In this document: in pieces, positions 7,532 to 16,253 of the stretch | Position numbering within the stretch: the first letter of the stretch is position 1 | Layout: each line of letters begins with the position of its first letter | Assembly (NCBI GenBank): GCA_964464035.1 | Contig: CAYXEN010000013.1 | Span: 1-55,264 of the forward strand | Source of the DNA: CAYXEN01 sp964464035 | GTDB taxonomy: Bacteria > Krumholzibacteriota > Krumholzibacteriia > WVZY01 | DNA length: 55,264 bases | Direction: 5' to 3' | Position numbers and translations under genes: made by a program | The notes under the pieces: generated by a model | The model's database searches: none | What the model was told of the DNA's origin: nothing | Seen by the model: the letters and a program-made list of their open reading frames with translations, nothing else

Positions 7532-9344
7532 CAGGGAGCAGATCCAGGGCAAGAGCCGGCAGAGGAGGTTGGGGGTTTTCTTTCTCCTGTGCCTCGGTGT
7601 ACTGGTCGCCCAGCTCTTCTCGTTGCAAATCAGACAGTACAAAGTCTACGTTCAATACGCGGAAAACAACAGCATCCAGCGGGAACGCATCACCGCGCCG
7701 CGCGGCATAATAACGGACAGAAAGGGCGAAGTCCTAGTAGACAACGTTCCGAAGTTCGACATCGTCATACGCTGGCGCGACGAGAAGCAGATCCTTGCAA
7801 GCATCCGCAAAGTGGCGGCCTTTCTCGGTCTCGATTCGACCAAGGTTCTCTCGAGGTTCGACGGATGGCGACGCAGGAACGCCGGGCTCGCCTTTCCCGT
7901 CGTTCCTGATGCGGACAAGCATGCGATATCCATAGTCAGGGAGAACAACGATCTCTTTCCCGATCTTCGCGTCAAGGTCAAGGCCCGGAGGAGGTACATA
8001 TACGGCCCGATGGCGGCGCATCTGCTGGGGTACGTGGGAGAAGTGACCGCGAAGGACACGTCCAGGACCAGGGAACACAAGTACGTCCCCGGGGACATGA
8101 TCGGCAAGATGGGCCTCGAGAGTGTTTGCGAGAAATATCTTCGCGGCAGGGACGGAGTGAGGGGGATCCTCGTGAACGCCTCCGGTTTGCCGATGGGAGA
8201 GCTCTCCGAGTATTCCTACCCGCCGACTCCCGGTCGCGAGGTCCGCTTGACGATCGACGCGGAATTGCAGGCCGCATTGGAGAATATTCTGTCCAAGTGG
8301 AGTGCCGGGGCGGCGGTGGTGTTGAGGGTCGACGACGGCTCGATCTTGGCAGCGGCCAGTCTTCCCCAGTTCGATCCGAACGAGTTCGCCGAGGGAATCA
8401 CGCAGGAAGCCTGGAACAAGCTCTATCACTCCAAGACGAAGCCTCTTTTCAACCGCATCCTGCAAGCGGCGTATCCGCCGGGCTCGACTCTCAAGATCGT
8501 TTCCGCTTTCGCCGCCCTCGAGAACGAGATCGTTTCTCCCGGCGAAGTGACGACTTATTGCACCGGGGCGCACAAGTTCGGCAACCGGGTCTTCAGGTGC
8601 TGGAAAGCGGGAGGGCACGGATACATGAACCTGATGAGCGCCATCGTCCAGTCGTGCGATTCGTATTTCTTCAAGCTCGCTGAGGATCTAGACGTCGATG
8701 ATCTCGCCGAGGCGGCTAGAAGGTTCGGCCTCGGGCGACGCACCGGGATGGACCTCCCCGGAGAGACGGCGGGGCTGGTCCCCGATCGGAGCTATTACAA
8801 CCGCAGGTTCGGAAAAGGCAAGTGGACGCAGGGGCTCGTGCTCAATGACATAATAGGCCAGGGTGAATACCTGGCGTCCGTTCTCCAGATGGTTCGGGTC
8901 GCCGCGGCGGTGGCCAACGGCGGCTACCTCGTCACACCTCACGTGATCGAGAAGATCGAGGGAGAGCCGGCGAAGAGATATTCGAAGAAGAGAATCCGGG
9001 GCTTGAACGAGAGCAGGGTGAGATTTCTCCAGGAGGCGATGATCGCCGTCGTCGAGAGTCCCGACGGTACGGCTCATTCGAGCATGGGGCGGGTCTCGTT
9101 CGCCGGCAAGACGGGCACCTCCCAGAATCCCCACGGCGAGGATCACGCCTGGTTCATCAGCTATGCTCCTGCCGAACGACCGGAGATTGCGATGGCCGTG
9201 GTGATCGAGAACGCCGGCCACGGGGCGAGCACGGCCGCTCCGGTCGCCAAGAAGTTCTATGAGGTGTATTTCGAGCCGGACAGTGCGACCGCGTTGCGCG
9301 CTTCGAACTCCGGAGCGAGAATCGGAATGAGGTGGCGTGAGTGA
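7515..9344 (+). CDS. mrdA: Peptidoglycan transpeptidase PBP2 (elongasome)
   Basis: A 609-residue class B penicillin-binding protein that cross-links peptidoglycan in side-wall growth. One N-terminal transmembrane helix (about 20-38) precedes the pedestal domain (RGIITDRKG motif). The catalytic triad motifs are complete: S324-TLK, S380-CD and K532-TG. The middle motif is SCD rather than SxN, as seen in PBP2/SpoVD-type enzymes. Translation begins at TTG 7515 inside the last codons of mreD, after a GTGAGGG-type ribosome site. The stop overlaps the rodA GTG start by four bases (GTGA). Confidence 0.95.
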   Translation: MGKRGSREQIQGKSRQRRLGVFFLLCLGVLVAQLFSLQIRQYKVYVQYAENNSIQRERITAPRGIITDRKGEVLVDNVPKFDIVIRWRDEKQILASIRKVAAFLGLDSTKVLSRFDGWRRRNAGLAFPVVPDADKHAISIVRENNDLFPDLRVKVKARRRYIYGPMAAHLLGYVGEVTAKDTSRTREHKYVPGDMIGKMGLESVCEKYLRGRDGVRGILVNASGLPMGELSEYSYPPTPGREVRLTIDAELQAALENILSKWSAGAAVVLRVDDGSILAAASLPQFDPNEFAEGITQEAWNKLYHSKTKPLFNRILQAAYPPGSTLKIVSAFAALENEIVSPGEVTTYCTGAHKFGNRVFRCWKAGGHGYMNLMSAIVQSCDSYFFKLAEDLDVDDLAEAARRFGLGRRTGMDLPGETAGLVPDRSYYNRRFGKGKWTQGLVLNDIIGQGEYLASVLQMVRVAAAVANGGYLVTPHVIEKIEGEPAKRYSKKRIRGLNESRVRFLQEAMIAVVESPDGTAHSSMGRVSFAGKTGTSQNPHGEDHAWFISYAPAERPEIAMAVVIENAGHGASTAAPVAKKFYEVYFEPDSATALRASNSGARIGMRWRE

Positions 9345-10615
9345 AACTGTTCAGGGAATTCGATTGGCTGTTGTTGCTCGGCACGATCATTCTGTGCGCG
9401 GCCGGGTTGCTTCTCATCTATTCCGTCTTCCATCCCTATCATCAGAGTTCCGTCCAGGAGGAACACCTTCTCTACCTGAAGAAGCAGGCTCTATGGTTGT
9501 TGTTCGGGTTCATCGCCCTGGCCGTCGGTTTTTTCTTCAATTTCCGGTACTTCGAGACGCTGGCATTCGCCTTCTACGTCGTCTGCATCGTGTTGCTCGT
9601 CGTCGTCCTGGTCATGCACAAAGGCGATCAGGCGTACAGGTGGATCGTTCTGGGCCCCATTCGTATTCAGCCGAGCGAGTTCAGCAAGATCGCCCTGATC
9701 ATGGTGTGGGCGCGGGTGTTGAGCGGCCACGGCAAGGATCCTCACGGCCGCAAGGCCCTCTCGGCGGTGTTTCTCCTGTTCATCATACCGTTCCTGTTGG
9801 TGCTCAAGGAACCGGACCTGGGAACCGCCATAATCCTCTTCGTTCTCATGCTGGCGGTGCTCTACTGGAAGGGATTCAGCGGGCTCTACATATTCTTCAT
9901 CATTTCACCGCTCTTGAGCGCGCTCCTCTCTCTCTACGGCGACAAGCAGATTTCCACCTACGTCGGCGGGGAGGTCCTGGGCAAGTCCTGGCCCCTCGGC
10001 GTCTACCTCGTGGGCATATTCATCCTCGCCTATCTGCGCAGAGCCAATCTCGTCGCCAGCGTCGCTCTGGTCGTGTCCAACATAGGGGTCTGCCTCGCCT
10101 ATCCCCTGGTTTGGAACCATCTCAAGGGATACCAGCAGGCGAGAATAATAAATTTCCTATACCCCAGCGCGGACAAGCTGGGCAAGGGGTGGCAGGTCCT
10201 GCAGTCGAAGGTCGCCATAGGTTCAGGGGGGCTCAGCGGGAAAGGGTTCCTCCTGGGAACCCAGAAGGCGCTCGAATTCATACCCGCCCGCCACACGGAT
10301 TTCATCTTCTCCGTCCTGGGTGAGGAAGTGGGATTCATCGGCGAGCTCGTCATTCTCAGCCTGTTTGCATTGGTCATAGCGAGGGCACTCGCCGTCGCGG
10401 TGAAGACCAGGAGCGAATTCGCCAGCATCGCGTGCGCGGGGATAGCGGTCTATTTCTTCTCGCATGTATTCATAAACGTCGCCATGACGATCGGAATAGC
10501 GCCGGTTACGGGGATCCCGTTGCCTTTCCTGAGCTACGGGGGAAGTTCCCTTGTGGTGAGCCTCTTCCTGGTCGGTTTCCTGTTGAATTGCGGTTCACGG
10601 TGGTATGAGTATTGA
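9341..10615 (+). CDS. rodA: SEDS peptidoglycan glycosyltransferase RodA
   Basis: A 424-residue polytopic membrane enzyme of the SEDS family that polymerises lipid II with PBP2. It has about ten transmembrane segments. SEDS signatures are present: QPSEFSKIALI, LKEPDLGTAII (conserved Glu and Asp), a large periplasmic loop with GSGGLSGKGFLLGTQ, and the C-terminal GIPLPFLSYGGSSLV. The GTG start overlaps the pbp2 stop, matching the partner relationship of the two proteins. It ends the tightly packed part of the elongasome operon. Confidence 0.96.
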   Translation: MKLFREFDWLLLLGTIILCAAGLLLIYSVFHPYHQSSVQEEHLLYLKKQALWLLFGFIALAVGFFFNFRYFETLAFAFYVVCIVLLVVVLVMHKGDQAYRWIVLGPIRIQPSEFSKIALIMVWARVLSGHGKDPHGRKALSAVFLLFIIPFLLVLKEPDLGTAIILFVLMLAVLYWKGFSGLYIFFIISPLLSALLSLYGDKQISTYVGGEVLGKSWPLGVYLVGIFILAYLRRANLVASVALVVSNIGVCLAYPLVWNHLKGYQQARIINFLYPSADKLGKGWQVLQSKVAIGSGGLSGKGFLLGTQKALEFIPARHTDFIFSVLGEEVGFIGELVILSLFALVIARALAVAVKTRSEFASIACAGIAVYFFSHVFINVAMTIGIAPVTGIPLPFLSYGGSSLVVSLFLVGFLLNCGSRWYEY

Positions 10616-10647
10616 CGGGCCGGGAACCACGCCGGCCGAGAAAATCC

Positions 10648-10675
10648 TTGCTTTCCCTTCCTGCAAGCGTAGGAT
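10648..10675 (+). promoter_or_regulatory. Putative internal promoter for lgt-comF
   Basis: TTGCTT (10648-10653), 16 bp, TAGGAT (10670-10675), in the 106-bp rodA-lgt gap about 45 bases before the lgt start. Read-through from the shape operon is also possible. Confidence 0.4.
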
Positions 10676-10721
10676 TTCATCGTATGAAACACTCGACGTA
10701 TCGCGTGAAGGAGATGAAAAC

Positions 10722-11534
10722 ATGCACCCGACACTGGTCGAAATAGGGAGATTCAGCATACATTCATACGGTTTGATGCTCGCCCTGAGCTTCCTGGCTG
10801 GAATCTACGTGGCTTCTCATCGAGCGAGGAAGTACGGACTCGACGTCCAGCTGATTCTCGATCTGAGCGTATACATAATACTGGCCTCGGTCGTGGGGGC
10901 GAGGCTGGCGTATATCGTGTTCCACCTCGGGGACTACCGCAATCTTCTCGATATATTCGCTCTTTGGCAGGGAGGAGCGACGCTCTACGGCGGGCTCATA
11001 CTGGCGGTTCTCACCGCTTACTACGTGACCTACAGGAAGGGGGTGTCGTTTCTTCTCGTCGCCGACGTGATGGCTCCCTCCATCGCGCTCGGAGTGGCCT
11101 TCACCCGCGTCGGGTGTTTCCTGAGCGGGTGTTGCTTCGGCAAGCCGACGACCCTGCCCTGGGGAGTCGTGTTCCCCCCCGCCTCGGCGGCCGGCATCTA
11201 TGCACGCTCCATCCCGGGACAGACCCTCACGCTTCACCCCACGCAACTCTATTCGTCACTCGGCGGGCTGGTCATGTTCACCGTCCTCATGTTCATGGAC
11301 CGAAAGCTCGCAGGCAAAGGAGCGACGTTCGGCCTCTTCCTGGTCCTCTACGGGATTCATCGCTTCATCATCGATTTTTTCAGGTACTACGAGGCCAACA
11401 TGATCACTTTCGGCCTGACCCTCAATCAACTCTTGAGCGCCGCACTTTTCCTCGTGGGCCTCTTCCTTCTCGCGAGGCGAAGCGATCGCAAGCCGGGTTT
11501 CGACGGCGCCGCGGAAGGCGAAGAGGAAAAGTAG
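10722..11534 (+). CDS. lgt: Prolipoprotein diacylglyceryl transferase
   Basis: A 270-residue inner-membrane enzyme that moves diacylglycerol from phosphatidylglycerol to the lipobox cysteine of prolipoproteins. It has about seven transmembrane helices with the Lgt signatures HSYGLMLALSF near the N-terminus and a central TRVGCFLSGCCFGKPT segment, followed by HPTQLYSSL. ATG 10722 is chosen because AAGGAG is about 7 bases upstream and it restores the usual N-terminus. A substrate, the lipobox solute-binding protein at 31841, lies elsewhere in this window. Confidence 0.94.
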   Translation: MHPTLVEIGRFSIHSYGLMLALSFLAGIYVASHRARKYGLDVQLILDLSVYIILASVVGARLAYIVFHLGDYRNLLDIFALWQGGATLYGGLILAVLTAYYVTYRKGVSFLLVADVMAPSIALGVAFTRVGCFLSGCCFGKPTTLPWGVVFPPASAAGIYARSIPGQTLTLHPTQLYSSLGGLVMFTVLMFMDRKLAGKGATFGLFLVLYGIHRFIIDFFRYYEANMITFGLTLNQLLSAALFLVGLFLLARRSDRKPGFDGAAEGEEEK

Positions 11535-11613
11535 TGGTATCCGAACGCGAAGGCTGCTAGCATCGTATCGCTCCCGGATTGAATCTTCGTGTGTGTGGTG
11601 GGGAGGTGGACGA

Positions 11614-12525
11614 ATGGGCAAATCATTCCGGCTCCGTCCTCGTGTCTTCGATCACTTGAAAGAACCGGTATTCTCATGGATCGCGGGTGGGGCGAGCTTC
11701 GCTCTGCAAGGGGTCGTGGATTTTCTCTTCGAGGACTCCTGTCTCGTCTGCGGGGGGTGTGGAACGCCCCGGCGGAAGAAGGGAGGTGCGGAGGAGGAAA
11801 CCGCGGGCCCGTTGCAGGCGATACTGGCCAAGCCGCTGTGTATCCGCATGGGCCCGTTCGAGTTAGTCAATCATCCGGTTTGCCCGTCCTGTGCCCTGGG
11901 TTTCGAAGAAGCCCGGGAGCTCGGGTTCCTGGGCTTCGTCCGGAACGGTTGCGTCGAAACGCCTTCAGGGGAGCGTTTCTCTTTCGCCGTGTCGGGGCGC
12001 GGGGAAATCACCGGTGACGACCCGGCGGCGGCCGTTCATGTTGTATCGCCGTTCATGACCAACGACAACGTACTCAGGCTTGTGCATCTCATGAAATACA
12101 AGTCGTTTACTTCGCTCGTTCCGGTGCTCGCCGCATGTACCGCGCTCGCCTGCGAAAAGTTCGGCATCCTCCCGGCCCGCGGGAATCCAGTGCTCGTGCC
12201 GGTACCCTCGAACCAGGCGGACGTGAGGAAAAGGGGATACGCACATACGACCCTGATGGCCCGCTGCCTTTCCCGGGCGCTGGCGGTGCCCGTCTCCGAA
12301 GCCCTCGCCAAGGTGCGAAAGACCGCCAGGCAGTCCCGTACCGATGAATCGAGGAGAAGCGCAAACGTCCGCGGCGCCTACACCGCCGGGGGAGCGGCCG
12401 GCCGGGACATACTTCTGGTCGACGACCTCCTCACGTCCGGCTCCACGGCCGCCGCCTGCTCGAGCGCTCTGCTGGGCGCCGGAGCCCGTTCAGTGACCGT
12501 GCTCACTTTCGGCCGGGCGAAATAG
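11614..12525 (+). CDS. comF: ComF-family phosphoribosyltransferase-like protein, long form
   Basis: A 303-residue protein with a C-terminal type I phosphoribosyltransferase fold; the PRPP loop ILLVDDLLTSGSTAAA is intact. The N-terminal Cys pairs of ComF (CLVCGGC and CPSC) are present but are split by about 50 residues rich in charged amino acids, where typical ComF has a compact zinc knuckle; this largely explains its size above the usual 220-250. ComF proteins support DNA uptake in competent bacteria, with an unclear reaction. ATG 11614 follows GGGAGG by 7 bases. No other competence genes are nearby. Confidence 0.85.
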   Translation: MGKSFRLRPRVFDHLKEPVFSWIAGGASFALQGVVDFLFEDSCLVCGGCGTPRRKKGGAEEETAGPLQAILAKPLCIRMGPFELVNHPVCPSCALGFEEARELGFLGFVRNGCVETPSGERFSFAVSGRGEITGDDPAAAVHVVSPFMTNDNVLRLVHLMKYKSFTSLVPVLAACTALACEKFGILPARGNPVLVPVPSNQADVRKRGYAHTTLMARCLSRALAVPVSEALAKVRKTARQSRTDESRRSANVRGAYTAGGAAGRDILLVDDLLTSGSTAAACSSALLGAGARSVTVLTFGRAK

Positions 12526-12534
12526 CGCTTTGAC

Positions 12535-12563
12535 TTGACAGGGGGCATCCGCTTAACTATCAT
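12535..12563 (+). promoter_or_regulatory. Strong sigma70-type promoter for the glycolytic block
   Basis: TTGACA (12535-12540), exactly 17 bp, TATCAT (12558-12563). The predicted transcription start near 12570 leaves a leader of about 75-110 nt before fba. It probably drives fba-gap-pgk. Confidence 0.75.
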
Positions 12564-12682
12564 TCCAGCAACCGATTGCCCGGGGTTTCAGGATCGGGGC
12601 GACCTCGGATTCAAGGCCCTCCGGAGAAAGGGCTGCAGCGAGCATGCCCGGTCGATTCTTCCCGCGCAACGAGGGGTTGCAA

Positions 12683-13612
12683 GTGCTGAGAACGGGTAAA
12701 GAACTATTGGCCGCGGCCGACGAGGAAGGGTTCGCGGTCGGTGCCTTCAACATCTCCAATCTGGAGGTGTTGATCGCCGTTGTGAGCGCGGCGGAGGCTC
12801 TGAATTCTCCGGCGATAATCGCGATCAGTGAAGGAGCGATCGCCTACGCCGGGTTCGAGAACATTCTCGCTCTTGCGCGCACCGCCGCGGCGGAGTCGAA
12901 GTGTGAATTCGCCGTTCATCTCGATCATGGGCGCGATCGCGAGCTGGTCTCGCGGTGCATCCGGAGCGGATTCACTTCGGTGATGTACGACGGCTCGAGT
13001 CTTCCTTTCGAAGAGAACGTTGCGCGCACCAGGGACGTTGTGGAGGAAGCGGGCGAGTTCGGCGTCTCGGTGGAGGGGGAGCTCGGGAGATTGGTCGGCA
13101 TCGAGGAGGACGTGGACGTCTCCGAACGGGATGCTTTTTTCACCGACCCGTCCCAGGCCTTGGAGTTCGTAGAGAAGACGGGCGTGGATTCCCTCGCCGT
13201 GAGCGTGGGAACTTCCCACGGCCCTTACAAGTTCAAAGGGGAGACGAAACTCGATTTCGAAAGGCTCAAGGAAATCGATCGATTGGTCGATATTCCACTC
13301 GTCCTGCACGGCGCCAGCGGGGTCTCCAAGGCCGCGGTGGCAAGGGCCCGGGCGGCGGGCGTGGACATAGAAGGAGCGAAAGGCGTTTCCGACGACGCGA
13401 TCAGGGAAGCGGTCCGCTGCGGGATCAGAAAGATAAACATCGATACCGACATGCGCCTGGTTTTTGCGACGGCGCTGAGGGAAACCTTGGCAACAGATCC
13501 CAAGCTTTTCGATCCCAGGAAGATTCTTTCCCCGGTGCGGGAAGCGGTGTGCGAAACGGTGAAAGCGAAGATGAAACTGTTCGGATCCGCCCGCAGCGGT
13601 TTTTCGCATTGA
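12683..13612 (+). CDS. fba: Class II fructose-bisphosphate aldolase
   Basis: A 309-residue zinc-dependent aldolase that cleaves fructose 1,6-bisphosphate to DHAP and GAP. The HLDHG motif carries a zinc-ligand His and the catalytic region. Further signatures are EGELGRL, the zinc-ligand region SVGTSHGPYKF, VLHGASGV, and the phosphate-binding KINIDTDMR near the C-terminus. GTG 12683 is preferred because GAGGGG lies six bases upstream and the protein then starts as VLRTGKELL like relatives. ATG 12644 would add 13 residues and has a poor ribosome site. It is the first gene of the fba-gap-pgk block. Confidence 0.93.
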   Translation: MLRTGKELLAAADEEGFAVGAFNISNLEVLIAVVSAAEALNSPAIIAISEGAIAYAGFENILALARTAAAESKCEFAVHLDHGRDRELVSRCIRSGFTSVMYDGSSLPFEENVARTRDVVEEAGEFGVSVEGELGRLVGIEEDVDVSERDAFFTDPSQALEFVEKTGVDSLAVSVGTSHGPYKFKGETKLDFERLKEIDRLVDIPLVLHGASGVSKAAVARARAAGVDIEGAKGVSDDAIREAVRCGIRKINIDTDMRLVFATALRETLATDPKLFDPRKILSPVREAVCETVKAKMKLFGSARSGFSH

Positions 13613-13704
13613 AAGTCGGCCCGACGGAGGTTCTTCCGCCGGGTGTTGAGTCTCGGTCCCGGGCTCTTCCACGAGCGCCGGGGCGATAAACGCAGGAGGA
13701 CGAA

Positions 13705-14703
13705 ATGGCAGTGAGAGTCGCTATAAATGGTTTCGGCAGGATAGGCAGGCTTGTTTTCAGGAACGGCTTCGACAAGCGCGGGCTGGAGTTCGTCGCGGTG
13801 AACGATCTCACCGATCCCGCGACACTGGCTCATCTGCTCAAGTACGACTCCGTTCACGGGCGATTTCCAGCCGAGGTCAGGGTCGCGAAGGGCGGCATAA
13901 GAGTCGGCGGCAGGACGCTCAAGGTCCTTTCGGAAAAGGATCCGGAGAAGCTGCCGTGGCGCAAGCTGGGAGTGGACGTGGTGATCGAGGCGACGGGGCG
14001 TTTCCGCGCCCGCAAGGATGCGGGCAAGCACCTCGCAGCGGGGGCGAAAAAGGTCATGATCTCGGCTCCTTCCGGGGACGCGGACATAATGATAGTGATC
14101 GGGGTCAACCACAAGAAGTACGACAAGCGCAAGCATCACGTGATATCCACCGCGTCCTGCACGACGAACTGTCTCGCCCCGGTCGCCAAGGTCTTGAACG
14201 ATTCCTTCGGCATCCGGTACGGGCTGATGACGACTATTCACGCCTACACCAACGACCAGAGGATCCTGGACTTCCCCCACAAGGATCTTCGCCGGGCGAG
14301 AGCCGCAATGATCTCGATGATTCCCACCACGACCGGGGCGGCCGTGGCCGTCACCAGGGTTCTTCCCGAGCTCAAGGGAAAGCTCGACGGTATGGCGGTG
14401 AGAGTCCCCGTGGCGGACGGCTCACTCGTCGATCTCACCGTGGATCTCAAGCGCTCGGCTAGCGTAGAGGAGATCAACGAAGCGATGAAGAAGGCGGCGA
14501 AGGGGAGCCTCAGAGGCGTGCTCGAATACACCGAGGACGAGATCGTGTCCGCGGACATCGTAGGCAATTCCCACTCTTCGATCTTCGATGCGAAAGCCAC
14601 GATGAAAGTGGGAAGAAAGATGTTCAAGGTTCTGTCTTGGTATGACAACGAGTTCGGCTATTCCGCCCGTATGGTGGACATGCTGAAACTCCTCACCAAG
14701 TGA
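13705..14703 (+). CDS. gap: Glyceraldehyde-3-phosphate dehydrogenase
   Basis: A 332-residue tetrameric NAD-dependent enzyme that oxidises and phosphorylates GAP to 1,3-bisphosphoglycerate. The NAD-binding INGFGRIGRLVFR N-terminus is intact. The catalytic Cys152 lies in the signature SASCTTNCLAP (here STASCTTNC) and is followed by the conserved HAYTNDQ. The C-terminal SWYDNEFGYSARM is canonical. Translation starts at ATG after AGGAGG. It lies 93 bp after fba and 12 bp before pgk. Confidence 0.98.
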   Translation: MAVRVAINGFGRIGRLVFRNGFDKRGLEFVAVNDLTDPATLAHLLKYDSVHGRFPAEVRVAKGGIRVGGRTLKVLSEKDPEKLPWRKLGVDVVIEATGRFRARKDAGKHLAAGAKKVMISAPSGDADIMIVIGVNHKKYDKRKHHVISTASCTTNCLAPVAKVLNDSFGIRYGLMTTIHAYTNDQRILDFPHKDLRRARAAMISMIPTTTGAAVAVTRVLPELKGKLDGMAVRVPVADGSLVDLTVDLKRSASVEEINEAMKKAAKGSLRGVLEYTEDEIVSADIVGNSHSSIFDAKATMKVGRKMFKVLSWYDNEFGYSARMVDMLKLLTK

Positions 14704-14715
14704 GAGGAATCCAAA

Positions 14716-15939
14716 ATGAAGAAACTTAGCGTCCGCGATTGTGAAGTCAAGGGTAAGCGGGTGTTGATGCGGGTGGATTTCAACGTGCCGATCGACGGCG
14801 ACAAGAACATAACGGATGACACCAGGATCCGCGCGGCGCTGCCTACGATCAGGAACATCGTGGGGCGCGGCGGCAAGTTGATCTTGATGAGTCATCTCGG
14901 GCGCCCCCGGGGTAAGTGGGACGAGGGGTTGAGCCTCGCCCCGGTCGCTTTCAAGCTTGGTGAGATGGTCGAGAACCCCGTCCGCTTCGTCAAGGATTGC
15001 AGGGGAGACCAGGTGCGCAAGAAGGTCTCCGCCATGAAGGAGGGGGAGATATTGCTCCTCGAGAATCTTCGTTTCTATCCGGGAGAGGAAGCGAACGATC
15101 CCGATTTCGCGCGCGACCTCGCCTCGCTGGGAGAGATCTACGTGAACGATGCCTTCGGTACCGCTCATCGCGCCCATGCTTCCACAGTAGGCGTCACCGA
15201 GTTTTTCAACATCCGCGCCGGCGGCTTTCTCATGGAGAAGGAACTCGATTCGCTGGGCAAGGCTCTCGACGATCCCGAAAGGCCGTTCGTGGCGGTGCTC
15301 GGCGGTGCCAAGATCAAGGGAAAGATAAATCTCATCAAAGCGCTCCTTGCCAAGGTCGATGTTCTTCTGGTAGGCGGCGGGATGATGTTCACGTTCTACA
15401 AGGCGAGCGGCCTCGAGATCGGCGAGAGCATAGTCGACGACGATTACCTGGATATGTGCCGGGAGTTGCTCGAATCCACGCGGAAGGAGGGTTCGAAGTC
15501 GAAACTGCTTCTTCCGATCGATTGCATCGTGGCCGGAGAGATCGACGATTCAGCTCCGACGCGCGAGGTTTCGAGCGCGGATATCCCCGAGGACCAGATC
15601 GGCGTGGACATTGGGCCCAAGACGGTGGCCTTGTTCAAGCAGGAATTGAGCAAGGCGGGGACGATATTCTGGAACGGTCCGATGGGGATCTTCGAAAAAC
15701 CGAATTTCGCCGAGGGCACCAAAGACATCGCCCGCGCAATCGCCGCCGCAACGGAGCGGGGGGCGACAACGATCGCCGGAGGCGGCGACAGCGTGGCGGC
15801 GATCAATCTCCTGGGGATAGCGGACAAGTTCTCGCATGTTTCGACCGGGGGAGGAGCTTCGCTCGAATTCATGGAGGGCAAGCCGCTCCCCGGCGTGGAG
15901 GCGCTGTGCGACGTGGCGGGTGCTTCCTGCGACGCTTGA
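14716..15939 (+). CDS. pgk: Phosphoglycerate kinase
   Basis: This 407-residue monomeric kinase transfers the 1,3-bisphosphoglycerate phosphate to ADP. N-terminal substrate motifs RVDFNVPI and the SHLGRP loop are clear. FGTAHRAHAST, GGAKIKGK, the hinge FWNGPMGIFE and GGGDSVAAI with the closing STGGGASLEFMEG complete the nucleotide site. It is 12 bp downstream of gap. A repeat-rich spacer of 314 bp separates it from tpiA. Confidence 0.98.
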   Translation: MKKLSVRDCEVKGKRVLMRVDFNVPIDGDKNITDDTRIRAALPTIRNIVGRGGKLILMSHLGRPRGKWDEGLSLAPVAFKLGEMVENPVRFVKDCRGDQVRKKVSAMKEGEILLLENLRFYPGEEANDPDFARDLASLGEIYVNDAFGTAHRAHASTVGVTEFFNIRAGGFLMEKELDSLGKALDDPERPFVAVLGGAKIKGKINLIKALLAKVDVLLVGGGMMFTFYKASGLEIGESIVDDDYLDMCRELLESTRKEGSKSKLLLPIDCIVAGEIDDSAPTREVSSADIPEDQIGVDIGPKTVALFKQELSKAGTIFWNGPMGIFEKPNFAEGTKDIARAIAAATERGATTIAGGGDSVAAINLLGIADKFSHVSTGGGASLEFMEGKPLPGVEALCDVAGASCDA

Positions 15940-15953
15940 TGGATGAGCAAATA

Positions 15954-16234
15954 GCAGCGGGTGGATAGTAATCCGGGTTGCCTGCCTCGACATGCTCGAA
16001 CGCGACTCCGCAGCGCGCTATGATTGAATCATTCGCGCGCGAGGACGCCGGAGCGTGAGAGCATGTCGAGGCAGGCTCACATCCGCGGATTGCAGAAACT
16101 TGGCCCCCAAGCAGCGGGTGGCAGCGATTCGGGGCCCCCGCCGCGCGCAGCGATAGCGAGCACGGTGGGGTGAGATCGCTGACAGGACCCGCGGCACTCG
16201 GGCAAGGAGCCAACGCAGCGGGTGGCGGCGATTC
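15954..16234. repeat. Short direct repeats in the pgk-tpiA spacer
   Basis: The 20-mer GCAGCGGGTGGCRGCGATTC occurs at 16111-16130 and 16215-16234 with a single A/G difference, 104 bp apart. Its first 11 bases occur a third time at 15954-15964. The copies flank the large inverted repeat of the same spacer. No transposase is associated. They may be a dispersed repeat family or remnants of a duplication. Confidence 0.75.
15980..16076. repeat. Perfect 18-bp inverted repeat with nested hairpins (large stem-loop)
   Basis: 15980-15997 is the exact reverse complement of 16059-16076. The 61 bp between contain nested complementary arms: CTCCG (16006-16010) with CGGAG (16049-16053), GCGCGC (16013-16018) with 16035-16040, and a central 11-bp TGATT-G-AATCA. 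The whole can fold into one branched hairpin of about 97 nt. No T-tract follows, so it is not a standard terminator. It could be a REP/BIME-like or miniature inverted-repeat element, an RNA processing or stabilising structure, or an ncRNA. Confidence 0.8.
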
Positions 16235-16253
16235 AAAGAGGAGGACAAGGCGG

